Source: Streptomyces regalis
Lineage (GTDB): Bacteria > Actinomycetota > Actinomycetes > Streptomycetales > Streptomycetaceae
Direction of reading: 5' to 3'
NCBI RefSeq assembly: GCF_001509475.1
Contig: NZ_LLZG01000092.1
Span: forward strand, 1 to 64,000
Length of the DNA stretch: 64,000 nucleotides
Shown here one piece after another: positions 16,985-26,468 of the stretch. How positions within the stretch are numbered: position 1 is the first letter of the stretch; each line of letters opens with the position of its first letter. The position numbers and the translations under genes were made by a program. The notes under the pieces are model-generated. The model did no database searches and was not told the origin of the DNA. It worked only from the letters and a program-made list of their open reading frames with translations.

Positions 16985-18010
16985 GTGAGAGGCATACCCG
17001 GCGTCACCCGTATACCCCGCCCCCTCCTCGGCGCCCTGGTCGGCGTCACCGCACTGCTCACCGCGGGCGCCCTGGCCACGCCCGCGAGCGCCGCGCCGAG
17101 GTCCGACACCTCGACCGCCGTCAGCGCGGTCTCGGCCGGCGCACAACAGCAGGCCCGTGACTTCTGGACGTCGGAGCGGATGCGCGAGGCGACCCCGCTC
17201 GACCTGGTGACCGTCAACGGTCACGTCGACGGCGGCTCGGCGCCCCTCAAGGGTCCAGCGACCACCGTCGCACCCAGCAGCCCGGCCGCGGAGGTCGGCA
17301 AGGCCCTCTCCGACATCGGCCTGCTGGCCTTCCCGAACACCGGCGGCCAGTGGAGCGGCGGCGGTGCGGTCGTCTCCACGGCGGGGCGGGTGTTCTTCAG
17401 CTACCAGGGGCGTACGGCGTCCTGTTCCGGCAACGCCGTCACCAGCGCCAACAAGAGCACCGTGATCACGGCGGGCCACTGCGTGAAGCTGGAGGGCGCC
17501 TGGCACACCAACTGGGTCTTCGTGCCCGGCTACCACGACGGACAGGCCCCCTACGGCCGGTGGACCGCGTCGAAGACCCTGTCCACACCGCAGTGGACGG
17601 CGAGCGAGGACATTAACTACGACGTCGGCGCCGCCGTCGTCGCCCCGCTGGACGGCAAGCTGCTCACGGACGTCGTCGGCGGGCAGGGGCTGGCCTTCAA
17701 CACCGGCTACAACCTGCGCATGTACTCCTTCGGCTTCCCGGCCGCCGCTCCGTACGACGGCGAGAAGTTCATCTACTGCAGCGGCACCACCGACCGCGAC
17801 TTCCTGCTGTCGAACGACCACGGTATGAACTGCAACATGACCGGCGGCTCCAGCGGCGGCCCCTGGTTCACGCAGTTCAACGAGTCCACGGGCACCGGCC
17901 TGCTGTCCTCGGTGAACAGCTTCAAGTACAACTTCCTGCCGAACCGGATGTACGGCCCGTACTTCGGCGCCGACGCCCAGAACCTGTACCAGGCGGCGCA
18001 GACCTCCTGA
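16985..18010 (+). CDS. Secreted trypsin-like serine protease
   Basis: A 341-aa exported protease. GTG 16985 follows GAAGGAG by 6-7 bases and gives a signal peptide ending ATPASAAP. A pro-like region follows to about residue 100. The chymotrypsin-fold domain then shows the triad: VITAGHC (His), NYDVGAAVV (Asp) and NMTGGSSGGPWF (Ser). Disulfide-forming Cys pairs flank the His and Ser motifs, as in Streptomyces S1-family V8-like peptidases. It would act in the medium on protein substrates. It stands alone, upstream of a TetR gene. Confidence 0.9.
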   Translation: MRGIPGVTRIPRPLLGALVGVTALLTAGALATPASAAPRSDTSTAVSAVSAGAQQQARDFWTSERMREATPLDLVTVNGHVDGGSAPLKGPATTVAPSSPAAEVGKALSDIGLLAFPNTGGQWSGGGAVVSTAGRVFFSYQGRTASCSGNAVTSANKSTVITAGHCVKLEGAWHTNWVFVPGYHDGQAPYGRWTASKTLSTPQWTASEDINYDVGAAVVAPLDGKLLTDVVGGQGLAFNTGYNLRMYSFGFPAAAPYDGEKFIYCSGTTDRDFLLSNDHGMNCNMTGGSSGGPWFTQFNESTGTGLLSSVNSFKYNFLPNRMYGPYFGADAQNLYQAAQTS

Positions 18011-18047
18011 CGTCCGACCGAAACACCACTCGTTAGGCTCTCGTCCC

Positions 18048-18818
18048 GTGCCCTCGAAGAACGACAGCCCTGAACAGGGCGACGCGCCCAGCAAGTCCGA
18101 GCAGACCCGCGCGCTGATCCTGGAGACCGCCATGCGGCTGTTCCAGGAGCGCGGCTACGACAAGACGACCATGCGGGCGATCGCCCAGGAGGCCGGGGTC
18201 TCCGTCGGCAACGCGTACTACTACTTCGAGGGCAAGGAACACCTGATCCAGGGCTTCTACGACCGGATCGCCACCGAGCACAAGGTGGCGATCCGGGACG
18301 TCCTGGCCCGGGAGACCGACCTGGAGGCGCGGCTCGCCGGCGTCCTCAGGGCGTGGCTGGACATCGCCACGCCGTACCACGAGTTCGCGGTGCAGTTCTT
18401 CAAGAACGCCGCCGATCCCGCGAGCCCCCTCAGCCCCTTCTCCGCCGAGTCGGAGCACGCGCGCGTGGAGGCCATCAACATCCATCGCCAGGTGCTGGCG
18501 GGCGCGACGAAGACCAAGGTGCCCGAGGAACTCCGCGACCTGCTGCCCGAGATGATGTGGCTCGCCCAGATGGGGCTCGTCCTGTACTGGGTCTACGACC
18601 GGACCGAGGGGCGTGAGCGCAGTTACCGGCTCGCCGAGCGGAGCGCCCGGCTGACCGCGCGGGGCGTCTCGCTGGCGCGGTTCCGGGTGCTGCGGCCGTT
18701 GGTGCGCGAGGTGCACGACCTGTTCACGGACTTCCTGCCGGGGATGACGAACGCGGTGCCGGACCCGGCGAAGGAGAAGAAGGAGAAGAAGGATAAGGCG
18801 GGCAAAACCGAAGGCTAG
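18048..18818 (+). CDS. TetR/AcrR family transcriptional regulator
   Basis: A 256-aa regulator. The N-terminal helix-turn-helix domain (about residues 20-70) reads QTRALILETAMRLFQERGY, TTMRAIAQEAGVSVGNAYYYF. The ligand domain is helical. A strongly basic Lys-rich tail (KEKKEKKDKAGKTEG) ends the protein and is unusual. It is convergent with the MMPL transporter gene and lies 2.2 kb from the paired palindromes at 15729-15788; either could be its target. The start is GTG 18048. Confidence 0.88.
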   Translation: MPSKNDSPEQGDAPSKSEQTRALILETAMRLFQERGYDKTTMRAIAQEAGVSVGNAYYYFEGKEHLIQGFYDRIATEHKVAIRDVLARETDLEARLAGVLRAWLDIATPYHEFAVQFFKNAADPASPLSPFSAESEHARVEAINIHRQVLAGATKTKVPEELRDLLPEMMWLAQMGLVLYWVYDRTEGRERSYRLAERSARLTARGVSLARFRVLRPLVREVHDLFTDFLPGMTNAVPDPAKEKKEKKDKAGKTEG

Positions 18819-18831
18819 ACGGGCACGGAAA

Positions 18832-18860
18832 GGGCGCCCGCCGAGGACCGACGAGCGCCC
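18832..18860. terminator. Possible bidirectional terminator between TetR and MMPL genes
   Basis: GGGCGC at 18832-18837 pairs with GCGCCC at 18855-18860 in the 64-base space between convergent genes. The stem is short, so confidence is modest. Confidence 0.4.
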
Positions 18861-18882
18861 CTGAAACACCGTTCAACCGCCT

Positions 18883-21324
18883 TCAGTTGACGGCGTCCAC
18901 CTCACCCTCGGCCGGCTCGCCCTCCGCCAGCTCTACGTCGTACACAAGCGGCCCGTCCGTCACGACCACCTGCCCCGCCCGGGACCCGTACGACGCCGCG
19001 GTCGTCGCCAGCAGATACGTCCCCGACGCCGGAACCGAGACGATGTACGAGCCGTCGGCCAGGGACGTCACGCGGTCCAGCTGACGCCCGCCCTTCGTCA
19101 GCAGCGTCACCGCCGCGCCCTCGACCGGCTCACCGTCCGCGGTGCGTATGAAGCCGTGGACGACGGAGGCCCGGCCCGCCACGACCGGCTCCTCCTCGGC
19201 CACCGGCGCCTCCTCCTTCGGCTCGACCGCCAGATGCGGCAGCCGACTCTCCAGCCAGTTGGGCAGCCACCAGTTCGAGTTACCGAGCATGTGCATCGCG
19301 GCCGGCACCAGGGCCGTACGCAGGATGAAGGCGTCCAGGGCGACGGCCGCCGCGAGGCCGATGCCCGCCATCGCGCCCTCCATGTCGCCGCTGAGCACGA
19401 ACGCGCTGAACACGCAGATCATGATCAGGGCGGCGGAGTTGATGACCCGGCTGGTCTCCGCGAGGCCGACGCGGACGGCGCGCGCGTTGTCGCGCGTGTG
19501 CACCCACTCCTCGTGCATCCGGCTCACCAGGAACACCTGGTAGTCCATGGAAAGGCCGAACAGCAGGGACAGCATGATGACGGGCAGGAAGGACGTGATC
19601 GGGCCCTCCTTGCCGACGCCGATGAGCTCGGTGCCCCAGCCCCACTGGAAGATCGCCACCAGGACACCGAAGGACGCGGCGGCCGCGATGAGGTTCATCA
19701 GGGCGGCCGTCAACGGCACCACCAGCGAACGGAACGCCACCAGCAGGAGCAGGAAGCCGAGCGCGATGATCGTCGCGACGAAGTACGGCAGGCGCTCGCC
19801 GGTCACCGCCGCGAAGTCCTTGAAGACCGCCGTCACACCGCCGACATGGGCCTCGGCACCCGACTGCGGGATCACGTCGTCGCGCAGCCGGTCGATCAGC
19901 TGGTCCGTCTGCTCGGACTGGGGCGACGTGTCCGGCACGACCTGGATGACCGTCACGCCGTTCGCGGGCGGGACGGCGGCCACCTGGGCGACCCCCTCGG
20001 TCGACCGGATGCCGTCGACCAGACCGGCGGGGGCATCGCCCTCGACGACCACCTGGAGCGGGCCGTTGAAGCCGGGCCCGAAGCCCTCGGCGAGCAGGTC
20101 GTAGGCCTGCCGGGTCGTGGTCGACTCCTGGTGGTTGCCCTGGTCGGTGGCGCCGAGGCGGATCGACAGCACGGGGATCGCGAGGACCGCCATGACTACG
20201 AGGGCCAGCGCCGCGACCGGGCGCGGGCGCCTTTGGACGTACGACGACCAGCGCGCCGCCAGTCCGCTCGCCTCCGCCGGCTCCGGTCCCGCCGCGGCGA
20301 GCCGGCGCCGCTGCCGGCGGCTGAGCACCCGTATGCCGAGCAGGCCTAGGAGGGCGGGCAGCAGGGTGATCGCGGCCAGCACGCTCAGCACGACCGTGAG
20401 CGAGGTCGCGACGACCACGCCGTCCAGGAACCGCATATTCATCACCAGCATTCCGGCGAGCGCGATACACACGGTGCCGCCCGCGAACAGCACCGCGCGG
20501 CCGGAGGTGTTGAGGGCGGTCACGGCCGCCTCCTCCGGCTTCATCCCGCGCAGGATGCCGCGCCGGTGCCGGGTGACGATGAACAGAGCGTAGTCGATGC
20601 CGACGCCGAGGCCGATCAACGAGCCGAGCAGCGGGGCCACTTCGGGTACGTCCGTGACGTGGCTCATCAGCATCGTCGCGATCATGCCGGTGCCGACGCC
20701 CGCGATCGCCACGACGATCGGCAGCAGCATCGCGAAGAGCGAGCCGAAGGCGAGGAACAGCACGACTGCCGCCGCGAGGATGCCGACCGCTTCCGCGATG
20801 CCCTGCGGCGGCTCCTGGGTGCGGGCGATGGCCTGACCGCCCAGCTCGACCTGCAGCCCGCCCCGTTCGGCGGCCTGTGCCGTGTCGACGACGTCCTCGG
20901 CCAGGTCTATCGGGACGGCGTTCGCCTGCTCGGTGAACGTGATCTGGGCGTACGCGATCCGCCCGTCCCGGCTGATCTGCGCGGCTCCTTGTGCCGCGTA
21001 CGGGTCGGTGACCTCGCCGACCCCCTTCATCCGCCCGATCTCCTCGAGCGCGGGCTCGATCCGGGACCGTACGGACTCGTCACGTACCGATCCGTCGTCC
21101 ACCTTCCACACCACCGTGTCGGTGTCGCCCGCGCGCTCCGGGAAGGCCTTCTCCATCAGGTCATACGCCGTCGTGGAGTCCGTGTTCGGGAGGGAGAAGA
21201 CGTTCGCGTAGTTCGTGCCGGCGGCCGAACTCGCCGCGCCCAGGCCGAACACTGCCCCCACCCACAGCAACAGGACCACCAGCCGGTGCCGATAGCACCA
21301 CCGTGCCAATGCCGCCACGCTCAA
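18883..21324 (-). CDS. MMPL family RND transporter with C-terminal beta-sandwich domain
   Basis: An 813-aa membrane transporter of the MmpL type. It has two repeats, each with an extracytoplasmic porter loop and a cluster of about six helices. First half: YRHRLVVLLLWVGAVFGLG, then LIGLGVGIDYALFIVTRHRRG, the proton-relay motif. Second half: FLPVIMLSLLFGLSMDYQVFLVSRMHEEW. From about residue 725 the protein continues into a carboxypeptidase-regulatory-like beta-sandwich (GFIRTADGEPVEGAAVTLL, LADGSYIVSVPASGTYLL), a fusion not usual for MMPL proteins. The likely substrate is a lipid or hydrophobic compound. The convergent TetR gene may regulate it. Confidence 0.88.
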   Translation of the reverse strand: MSVAALARWCYRHRLVVLLLWVGAVFGLGAASSAAGTNYANVFSLPNTDSTTAYDLMEKAFPERAGDTDTVVWKVDDGSVRDESVRSRIEPALEEIGRMKGVGEVTDPYAAQGAAQISRDGRIAYAQITFTEQANAVPIDLAEDVVDTAQAAERGGLQVELGGQAIARTQEPPQGIAEAVGILAAAVVLFLAFGSLFAMLLPIVVAIAGVGTGMIATMLMSHVTDVPEVAPLLGSLIGLGVGIDYALFIVTRHRRGILRGMKPEEAAVTALNTSGRAVLFAGGTVCIALAGMLVMNMRFLDGVVVATSLTVVLSVLAAITLLPALLGLLGIRVLSRRQRRRLAAAGPEPAEASGLAARWSSYVQRRPRPVAALALVVMAVLAIPVLSIRLGATDQGNHQESTTTRQAYDLLAEGFGPGFNGPLQVVVEGDAPAGLVDGIRSTEGVAQVAAVPPANGVTVIQVVPDTSPQSEQTDQLIDRLRDDVIPQSGAEAHVGGVTAVFKDFAAVTGERLPYFVATIIALGFLLLLVAFRSLVVPLTAALMNLIAAAASFGVLVAIFQWGWGTELIGVGKEGPITSFLPVIMLSLLFGLSMDYQVFLVSRMHEEWVHTRDNARAVRVGLAETSRVINSAALIMICVFSAFVLSGDMEGAMAGIGLAAAVALDAFILRTALVPAAMHMLGNSNWWLPNWLESRLPHLAVEPKEEAPVAEEEPVVAGRASVVHGFIRTADGEPVEGAAVTLLTKGGRQLDRVTSLADGSYIVSVPASGTYLLATTAASYGSRAGQVVVTDGPLVYDVELAEGEPAEGEVDAVN

Positions 21325-21474
21325 CGCTCCTTATTCGGTTCGGTTGGTCCCCCAGGTCCTGGGCAACAGGATTGGCGGCGGCACGCGTGCGTGGCAGGCG
21401 GCGGCCATGACTCTCAAGGAACTCCAAAGCGGCGAACCCGACCGACTGTCAGTGGCCCCGCCGATACTGGGGGC

Positions 21475-22164
21475 ATGACGACGGCTTACGGCACCGTGCT
21501 GGTCGTGGAGGACGAGGAGAGCATCGCGGACGTCCTCGCGATCGCCCTGCGCTACCACCGCTTCGAGGTCATGATCGCGGGCACGGTCCGCGAGGCGCTC
21601 GCCCTCTCCGAGCGCACCCGGCCCGACGTGGCGCTGCTCGACGTCATGCTCCCGGACGGCGACGGCCGCGCCCTCGGCCGTGAACTGCGCGAGCGCCGCC
21701 CCGACCTGGCTCTGGTCTTCCTCACCGCACGCGACTCGCCCGCCGAGATCGTCGGCGCCCTCGGCTTCGGCGACGACTACATCACCAAGCCGTTCGACGT
21801 CGACGTGGTCATCGCCCGCATCACGGCCGTACTGCGCCGCACCCGCCCGGCCGACGTCCTGCCGCAGCGGCCACCCCTCAGATACGGCGACCTGGAGCTG
21901 GACGAGACGACGTACTCGGTGCGCCGCGCGGGCCGTACCGTCGAACTCACCCCGACCGAGTACGCCCTGCTGCGTTTCCTGGTGCGCAACGGCGGCCGGA
22001 TCGTGCCCAAGGAGCAACTCCTGCGCCACGTCTGGCAGTACGAGCACACCCCGCCCGAGTCGACCGTCGTGGAGACCTACATCAGCTATCTGCGACGCAA
22101 GCTGGACGCCCTGGGACCGCCGGTGATCACCACACGGCGGGGCGTCGGATACGGGCTGGCATGA
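21475..22164 (+). CDS. OmpR-family response regulator
   Basis: A 229-aa two-component regulator. The receiver domain (about 1-115) has the acidic pocket VVEDEES and the phospho-acceptor Asp in VALLDVMLPDGDG, with the Lys in FGDDYITKPFD. The C-terminal winged helix (about 130-228) has VELTPTEYALLRFLVRNGG and STVVETYISYLRRKLDALG. ATG 21475 is chosen as the conserved start. It overlaps the histidine kinase gene by 4 bases (ATGA). It is divergent from the MMPL gene, so it may control that exporter. Confidence 0.93.
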   Translation: MTTAYGTVLVVEDEESIADVLAIALRYHRFEVMIAGTVREALALSERTRPDVALLDVMLPDGDGRALGRELRERRPDLALVFLTARDSPAEIVGALGFGDDYITKPFDVDVVIARITAVLRRTRPADVLPQRPPLRYGDLELDETTYSVRRAGRTVELTPTEYALLRFLVRNGGRIVPKEQLLRHVWQYEHTPPESTVVETYISYLRRKLDALGPPVITTRRGVGYGLA

Positions 22165-23618
22165 GGATCCCCGGGTTCTTCGGCGCCCCCCGCCACCACG
22201 GCATCCACTCGCTGCGCGGCAAACTGACGCTGGCGAACGTGGCCCTGCTGGCCGTCGGCATCGTCGTCGCGACCGCCGTCAGTCTGATGACCGCGCGGTT
22301 CTACCTGCTCGACAAGGTCGACACCGAACTGAAGAACGCCCGCACCACCTTGGGGAACGCCGGATTCACGCTCCGGCAGATCGAGTCGCTCAGCGAACTG
22401 GGCATCGCGCTGGACAAGTTCACCGGCGGCAAAGCCACGGACACGGACCCGCTGCCGAGCCCGACCATGGTGTACGTCGCGGTCGACGCCGCAGGAAAGC
22501 CGGTGGCCCTCGGCCCGCTGAAGCCGACCCCTCGCCAGCACGCCCTCGCCGCGGCCGCGAAGAACCCGGTCGCCCTCGCCGCCGACGAGGAGCCACGGGA
22601 CGTACGGGTCGAAGGTGACCGCCACCGGATGGTCGGCGCGCGGCTGTCGGACGGCACCGTCGTACTGATCGCCATGCCGACCGAGGGCCTGCACGAGGGC
22701 ATGGGCAAGGCACTGAGGATGGATTTCGCCGTCGGCACCCTGCTGCTGGCCCTGCTCGGCTGTCTGACGATGTTCAGCGTGCGCCGGCGGATGCGGCCGC
22801 TGGAGGACATGGTGGAGACCTCGTCGGCGATCGCCGAGGGCGATCTGACCCGGCGCGTCCCCTCCAACCGGGACCCGACCCTGGAGGTCGAACAGCTCCG
22901 GGTCGCCCTCAACTCCATGCTCCACCAGGTGGAGTCGGCCTACCGCACGCGCGAGCGCAGCGCCGCCCAGCTGCGCCAGTTCGTCGGCGACGCCTCGCAC
23001 GAGCTGCGCACCCCGCTGTCCGCGATACGCGGCTACCTCCAGCTGTACGACAAGGGGATGCTCACCGACCCGGCCGAGCGCAGACGGGCCTGGGACCGGA
23101 TGAACGGCGAGGTCGACCGCATGGGCCGCCTCGTCGACGAGCTACTGACCCTCGCCCGTCTCGACCAGCGGCCGGAACTGCGCCTGCGCAACGTCGACTT
23201 GAGCCGTCTGATGCGCGAGGCCGCCGAAGATCTGCGGGTGCAGCAGCCCGGACGGCCCATCACGGTCGGCGCCGACGGCGCGCTGCTCGTGCACGCCGAC
23301 GAGTCGGGACTGCGCCAGGTGCTGGGCAATCTGCTGAGCAACGTCCGCACGCACACGGCGACCGATGTGCCGGTGCGGCTCGGGGTGGAGCGGGCGAACG
23401 GGGTCGTACGGCTGTGTGTCGAGGACAAGGGGCCGGGGCTGTGCGCGGAGGACGCGGCGCGCGTCTTCGACCGGTTCTTCCGGGCCGGCGGGGGTGCGGG
23501 CAGCGGGCTCGGGATGGCGATCGTGCAGGGGGTGGTTCAGGCGCACGGCGGGGAGGTCGCGGTGCGGACGGCGCCGGGTGAGGGGCTGGCGGTGACGGTG
23601 ACGCTGCCGTCGCGGTGA
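22161..23618 (+). CDS. Membrane sensor histidine kinase
   Basis: A 485-aa partner of the preceding regulator. Transmembrane helix 1 (about residues 25-45, NVALLAVGIVVATAVSLM) and helix 2 (about 190-210, GTLLLALLGCLTMFSV) enclose an extracytoplasmic sensor of about 140 residues. HAMP domain (RRRMRPLEDMVETSSAIAEG), then HisKA with the phospho-acceptor His in FVGDASHELRTPLSAIRGYL, then HATPase with N, G1 and G2 boxes (NLLSNVRTHT, VEDKGPGL, GSGLGMAIVQGVVQAHGG). The signal is unknown. Confidence 0.93.
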   Translation: MRIPGFFGAPRHHGIHSLRGKLTLANVALLAVGIVVATAVSLMTARFYLLDKVDTELKNARTTLGNAGFTLRQIESLSELGIALDKFTGGKATDTDPLPSPTMVYVAVDAAGKPVALGPLKPTPRQHALAAAAKNPVALAADEEPRDVRVEGDRHRMVGARLSDGTVVLIAMPTEGLHEGMGKALRMDFAVGTLLLALLGCLTMFSVRRRMRPLEDMVETSSAIAEGDLTRRVPSNRDPTLEVEQLRVALNSMLHQVESAYRTRERSAAQLRQFVGDASHELRTPLSAIRGYLQLYDKGMLTDPAERRRAWDRMNGEVDRMGRLVDELLTLARLDQRPELRLRNVDLSRLMREAAEDLRVQQPGRPITVGADGALLVHADESGLRQVLGNLLSNVRTHTATDVPVRLGVERANGVVRLCVEDKGPGLCAEDAARVFDRFFRAGGGAGSGLGMAIVQGVVQAHGGEVAVRTAPGEGLAVTVTLPSR

Positions 23619-23665
23619 TGCCACCGACGGGGGGCGCCTTCACGGTCGCAAAACTTTGCCGCGTC

Positions 23666-24073
23666 TCATGGGTTGGCGTGGGCGAGGATCAGCACCCACA
23701 CCGTCTTTCCGTGCCGGCCCCGGCTCCACACTCCCCACGCCGCGGCCAGGTTCTCGACCAGATGCAGGCCGCGGCCGGTCTCCTCCCACTCCCCCACCAG
23801 CCGTAACCGAGGCTCGAGTTGCCCCTCGTCCGACACCTCGATCAGGCAGGAGCCGTCGGCGAGCGCGGTCACGGCGACCTCGAACTCGCGCTCCTGGAGA
23901 GGGCCGTGGCGTACCACGTTGGTGGCCAGCTCGGAGACGAGCAGCACCGCGTCCTCCAGTGCCGGATCACGTGGTCCATGCCCCCAGTCGGCCAGGTGGT
24001 CCCGGACCCGGTGCCGCGCGAGACCGACGGACGCCGGGTGCCGGGGCAGCCGGAAGGCGTTGCGTCTCAACAC
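23666..24073 (-). CDS. RsbW-like ATP-binding (HATPase_c_2) regulatory protein
   Basis: A 135-aa stand-alone GHKL ATPase domain with VSELATNVVRHGP (N box), CLIEVSDEGQ (G1) and TGRGLHLVENLAAAWGV (G2). Streptomyces has dozens of such proteins; they act as anti-sigma or serine kinase switches with anti-sigma-antagonist partners, none of which is adjacent. ATG 24073 is the start. It lies next to a decayed ABC transporter binding-protein gene. Confidence 0.85.
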   Translation of the reverse strand: MLRRNAFRLPRHPASVGLARHRVRDHLADWGHGPRDPALEDAVLLVSELATNVVRHGPLQEREFEVAVTALADGSCLIEVSDEGQLEPRLRLVGEWEETGRGLHLVENLAAAWGVWSRGRHGKTVWVLILAHANP

Positions 24074-24199
24074 GTTTGCTCCTCACCCCGCGCACACCTC
24101 CGTCACATGGTGCAGCGCCGAGTGCCTCCCCGGCATCACCGCATGTCATGTCAAGGCAGCGAGATCGCGTCAGATCCAGGGGAGGCGCGCAGATCGAGG

Positions 24200-25028
24200 T
24201 GAGGCTTTGGATCCAGGTGAGGCGCCAGAGCCGGAAGACACCGGTGCCGTCCGACAGATACTGGCCACCTCCGACGTCCTCGCTGGTGACGACGTACTCC
24301 TTGGCCTGCCACAGCGGGATCACCGGGACGTCGCGGGCGACGGCCTCCTGCAGCGAGCGGAAGTCCCGGCCGGCCTCGCTGTGGTCGGCGTACTGCTGGC
24401 TGGACGTGATCAGCCGGTCGACGGTCTTGTTGCTGTACCCGGTGTTCATGGTGCCGTTGGTGCCGTTGGTGCCGACGAGCGGGCCACCGTAGGTGTCCGG
24501 GTCGGGGAAGTCGGCGACCCAGCCGACGGCGTACGCGTCGAGCGTGCCGCTCGCCCAGCGCTTTTGGAAGTCGGTCCACTCTTAACCCTTGACGGTCACC
24601 TTGAACAGGCCGCTCGCCTCCAGTTGCCGCTGATCTCCGCGGCCTCCGCGCCTCCGGAGCCGCGGCCGGTGGCGTAGACACCGTGGCGGCCAGCTTCTCG
24701 CGGTCGATCAGCCAGGCCATGGCCTGCCGGACCCGGACGTCGTGCAGGGGCGAACCCGCGCGGGTGTCGAAGTAGAGGTTGCGGATCTCGGAGCTGTCGG
24801 CCTCGGAGACGCGCTGGCCCGGATGCCGGCGAGGACCTCGGGCGGCAGCGTGCGGGTGGCGACGTCGATCCGCTTCTCCTTCCGGGCGCTGTCGAGGGCG
24901 TCCGCGTCGGCGTAGTAACGCAGTTCGACGGGTCGGCCGGTGTCCTTGAGGGCTCCCTTGTAGTGCGAGTCGGGCTCGAGGACGGCCTTCTTGCCGCTCG
25001 TGTACGCGGTCAGGGTGTACGGGGCCCG
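24200..25028 (-). pseudogene. Decayed peptide ABC transporter substrate-binding protein (family 5)
   Basis: Conserved family-5 solute-binding protein segments are readable on the minus strand but in different frames. About 24830-25028 gives YTLTAYTSGKKAVLEPDSHY and VELRYYADADALDSARKEKR. About 24680-24815 gives EIRNLYFDTRAGSPLHDVRV and RQAMAWLIDREKLAATV. About 24205-24585 gives YAVGWVADFPDPDTYGGPLV, NKTVDRLITSSQQYADHSEA and VPVIPLWQAKEYVVTSEDV. There are frameshifts near 24820 and 24650, an in-frame TAA at 24583-24585, and the N-terminal part is missing: the remnant stops at the metallophosphoesterase stop codon (25029). The parent imported oligopeptides. Confidence 0.85.
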
Positions 25029-26411
25029 TCAGGCCTGACGGGACGCCAGCTCGATCACCGTGATGTCCGACGGGGCGCCCACACGCGTCGGCGGACCCCA
25101 GGCGCCCGCGCCCCGGCTGACGTACAGCTGGGTGTCGCCGTAGCGCTCCAGGCCGGCCAGGGTCGGGTTGGCCAGGCCCGCAACGAGGTTGCCGGGCCAG
25201 AGCTGGCCGCCGTGTGTATGGCCGGAGAGCTGGAGGTCGACGCCGTGGTCCACGGCGTCGTGAATCTGCACCGGCTGGTGGGCGAGGAGCACACACGCGC
25301 GTGCCGTGTCCCGGTCGCCGAGGGCCTTGGCGAAGTCGGGGCCCTGGCCCTCGCTCTCGCCCGCGACGTCGTTGACACCGGCCAGGTCGAAGTGGGGCAA
25401 CTCGGTGCGCGCGTTCTCCAGCGGGCGCAGGCCCAGGCGGCGTACCTCGTCCACCCACTGCTCGGCGCCCGAGAAGTACTCGTGGTTGCCGGTGACGAAG
25501 AACGCGCCATGTCTCGCCCGGAGTTGGGCGAGCGGGGCCGCCGCCGGGCCGAGGTCCTTCACGCTGCCGTCCACCAGGTCGCCGACCACCGCGATGAGGT
25601 CGGGCTGGGTGCCGTTGATCGTGTCGACGACCTTCTGGGCGAAGCCCCGGCCCAGGACCGGTCCGAGGTGGATGTCGCTGACGACCGCGATCCGGTAACC
25701 GTGCGCCGCGCGCGGCAGCTTGGACAGCGGGACGGTGACCCGCTTCACCTTCGGACCGCGCAGCACGTCATAGGTGCCGTAGCCTACGGTTCCCACGGCG
25801 GCCGCGGCGGCGGCACCGGCGACGACTCGGGAGACGAAGAGGCGGCGGGTGGGGACGGCGAGGGGGCGCGAGGGGTCCGTGGAATCCGGGGCGGGGGTCG
25901 GGTCGGTCGTGTTCGTCGCAGCCGGGCCGGTCGTACCTGCCGGAGCGGGGGCGGACGCGGGCGGGAGCGTCTGGGTCTCGGCCGACTTGGTGGCGGGGGT
26001 CGCGGCGGGCGTCGTGGCGAGTGCCGTGCCCGCCGACGCTCCCGCCGGCACGAGCTCCCGCTGCTCCGCCACGGCTTCCCCGGCGCGCGCCCGCCGTTCG
26101 ACCCACCGCCGCAGCAGCGGTCGTACGACCTCACCCGCCAGCACACCCAGCAGCAGGTATATCGACAGGGCCAGCCACAGGAAGCCCGGCCAGGCCAGGA
26201 TCTGCTGGAGCAGGAAGGGCGCGCCCGCGCGCTCGGCGACGAGGGCACCGACCGTCAGCGCCCAGCCGCCGGCGATCACCACCACGCCCGCGCGGCGCAC
26301 GAACCCGGGGCCGCGGGTCGTGTCGCGGAAAAGGCGGCGCCACACGAACCAGTTGCCCGCCACCAGGGCGGACAACACGAGCAGTGCGACAAGCGCGAAG
26401 ACGATGACCAC
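25029..26411 (-). CDS. Membrane-anchored metallophosphoesterase (calcineurin-like)
   Basis: A 460-aa protein. The N-terminus has three or four transmembrane helices (VIVFALVALLVLSALVAGNW, FLWLALSIYLLLGVLAGEVV). A low-complexity Ala/Thr/Pro linker (about 115-185) follows, then another hydrophobic segment (RRLFVSRVVAGAAAAAAVG). The phosphoesterase domain has all metal-site motifs: AVVSDIHLGP, VVGDLVDG, VTGNHEYF and SGHTHGGQLWPG. Family members cleave phosphodiesters, sometimes UDP-diacylglucosamine; the substrate here is unknown. The active site would face outside. Its stop abuts the transporter pseudogene. Confidence 0.88.
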   Translation of the reverse strand: MVIVFALVALLVLSALVAGNWFVWRRLFRDTTRGPGFVRRAGVVVIAGGWALTVGALVAERAGAPFLLQQILAWPGFLWLALSIYLLLGVLAGEVVRPLLRRWVERRARAGEAVAEQRELVPAGASAGTALATTPAATPATKSAETQTLPPASAPAPAGTTGPAATNTTDPTPAPDSTDPSRPLAVPTRRLFVSRVVAGAAAAAAVGTVGYGTYDVLRGPKVKRVTVPLSKLPRAAHGYRIAVVSDIHLGPVLGRGFAQKVVDTINGTQPDLIAVVGDLVDGSVKDLGPAAAPLAQLRARHGAFFVTGNHEYFSGAEQWVDEVRRLGLRPLENARTELPHFDLAGVNDVAGESEGQGPDFAKALGDRDTARACVLLAHQPVQIHDAVDHGVDLQLSGHTHGGQLWPGNLVAGLANPTLAGLERYGDTQLYVSRGAGAWGPPTRVGAPSDITVIELASRQA

Positions 26412-26468
26412 GCCGACGTTCCCTTTCCCTTGCGTGCTGATTGAACGCCCGGGGCACCGACCGAGTTC

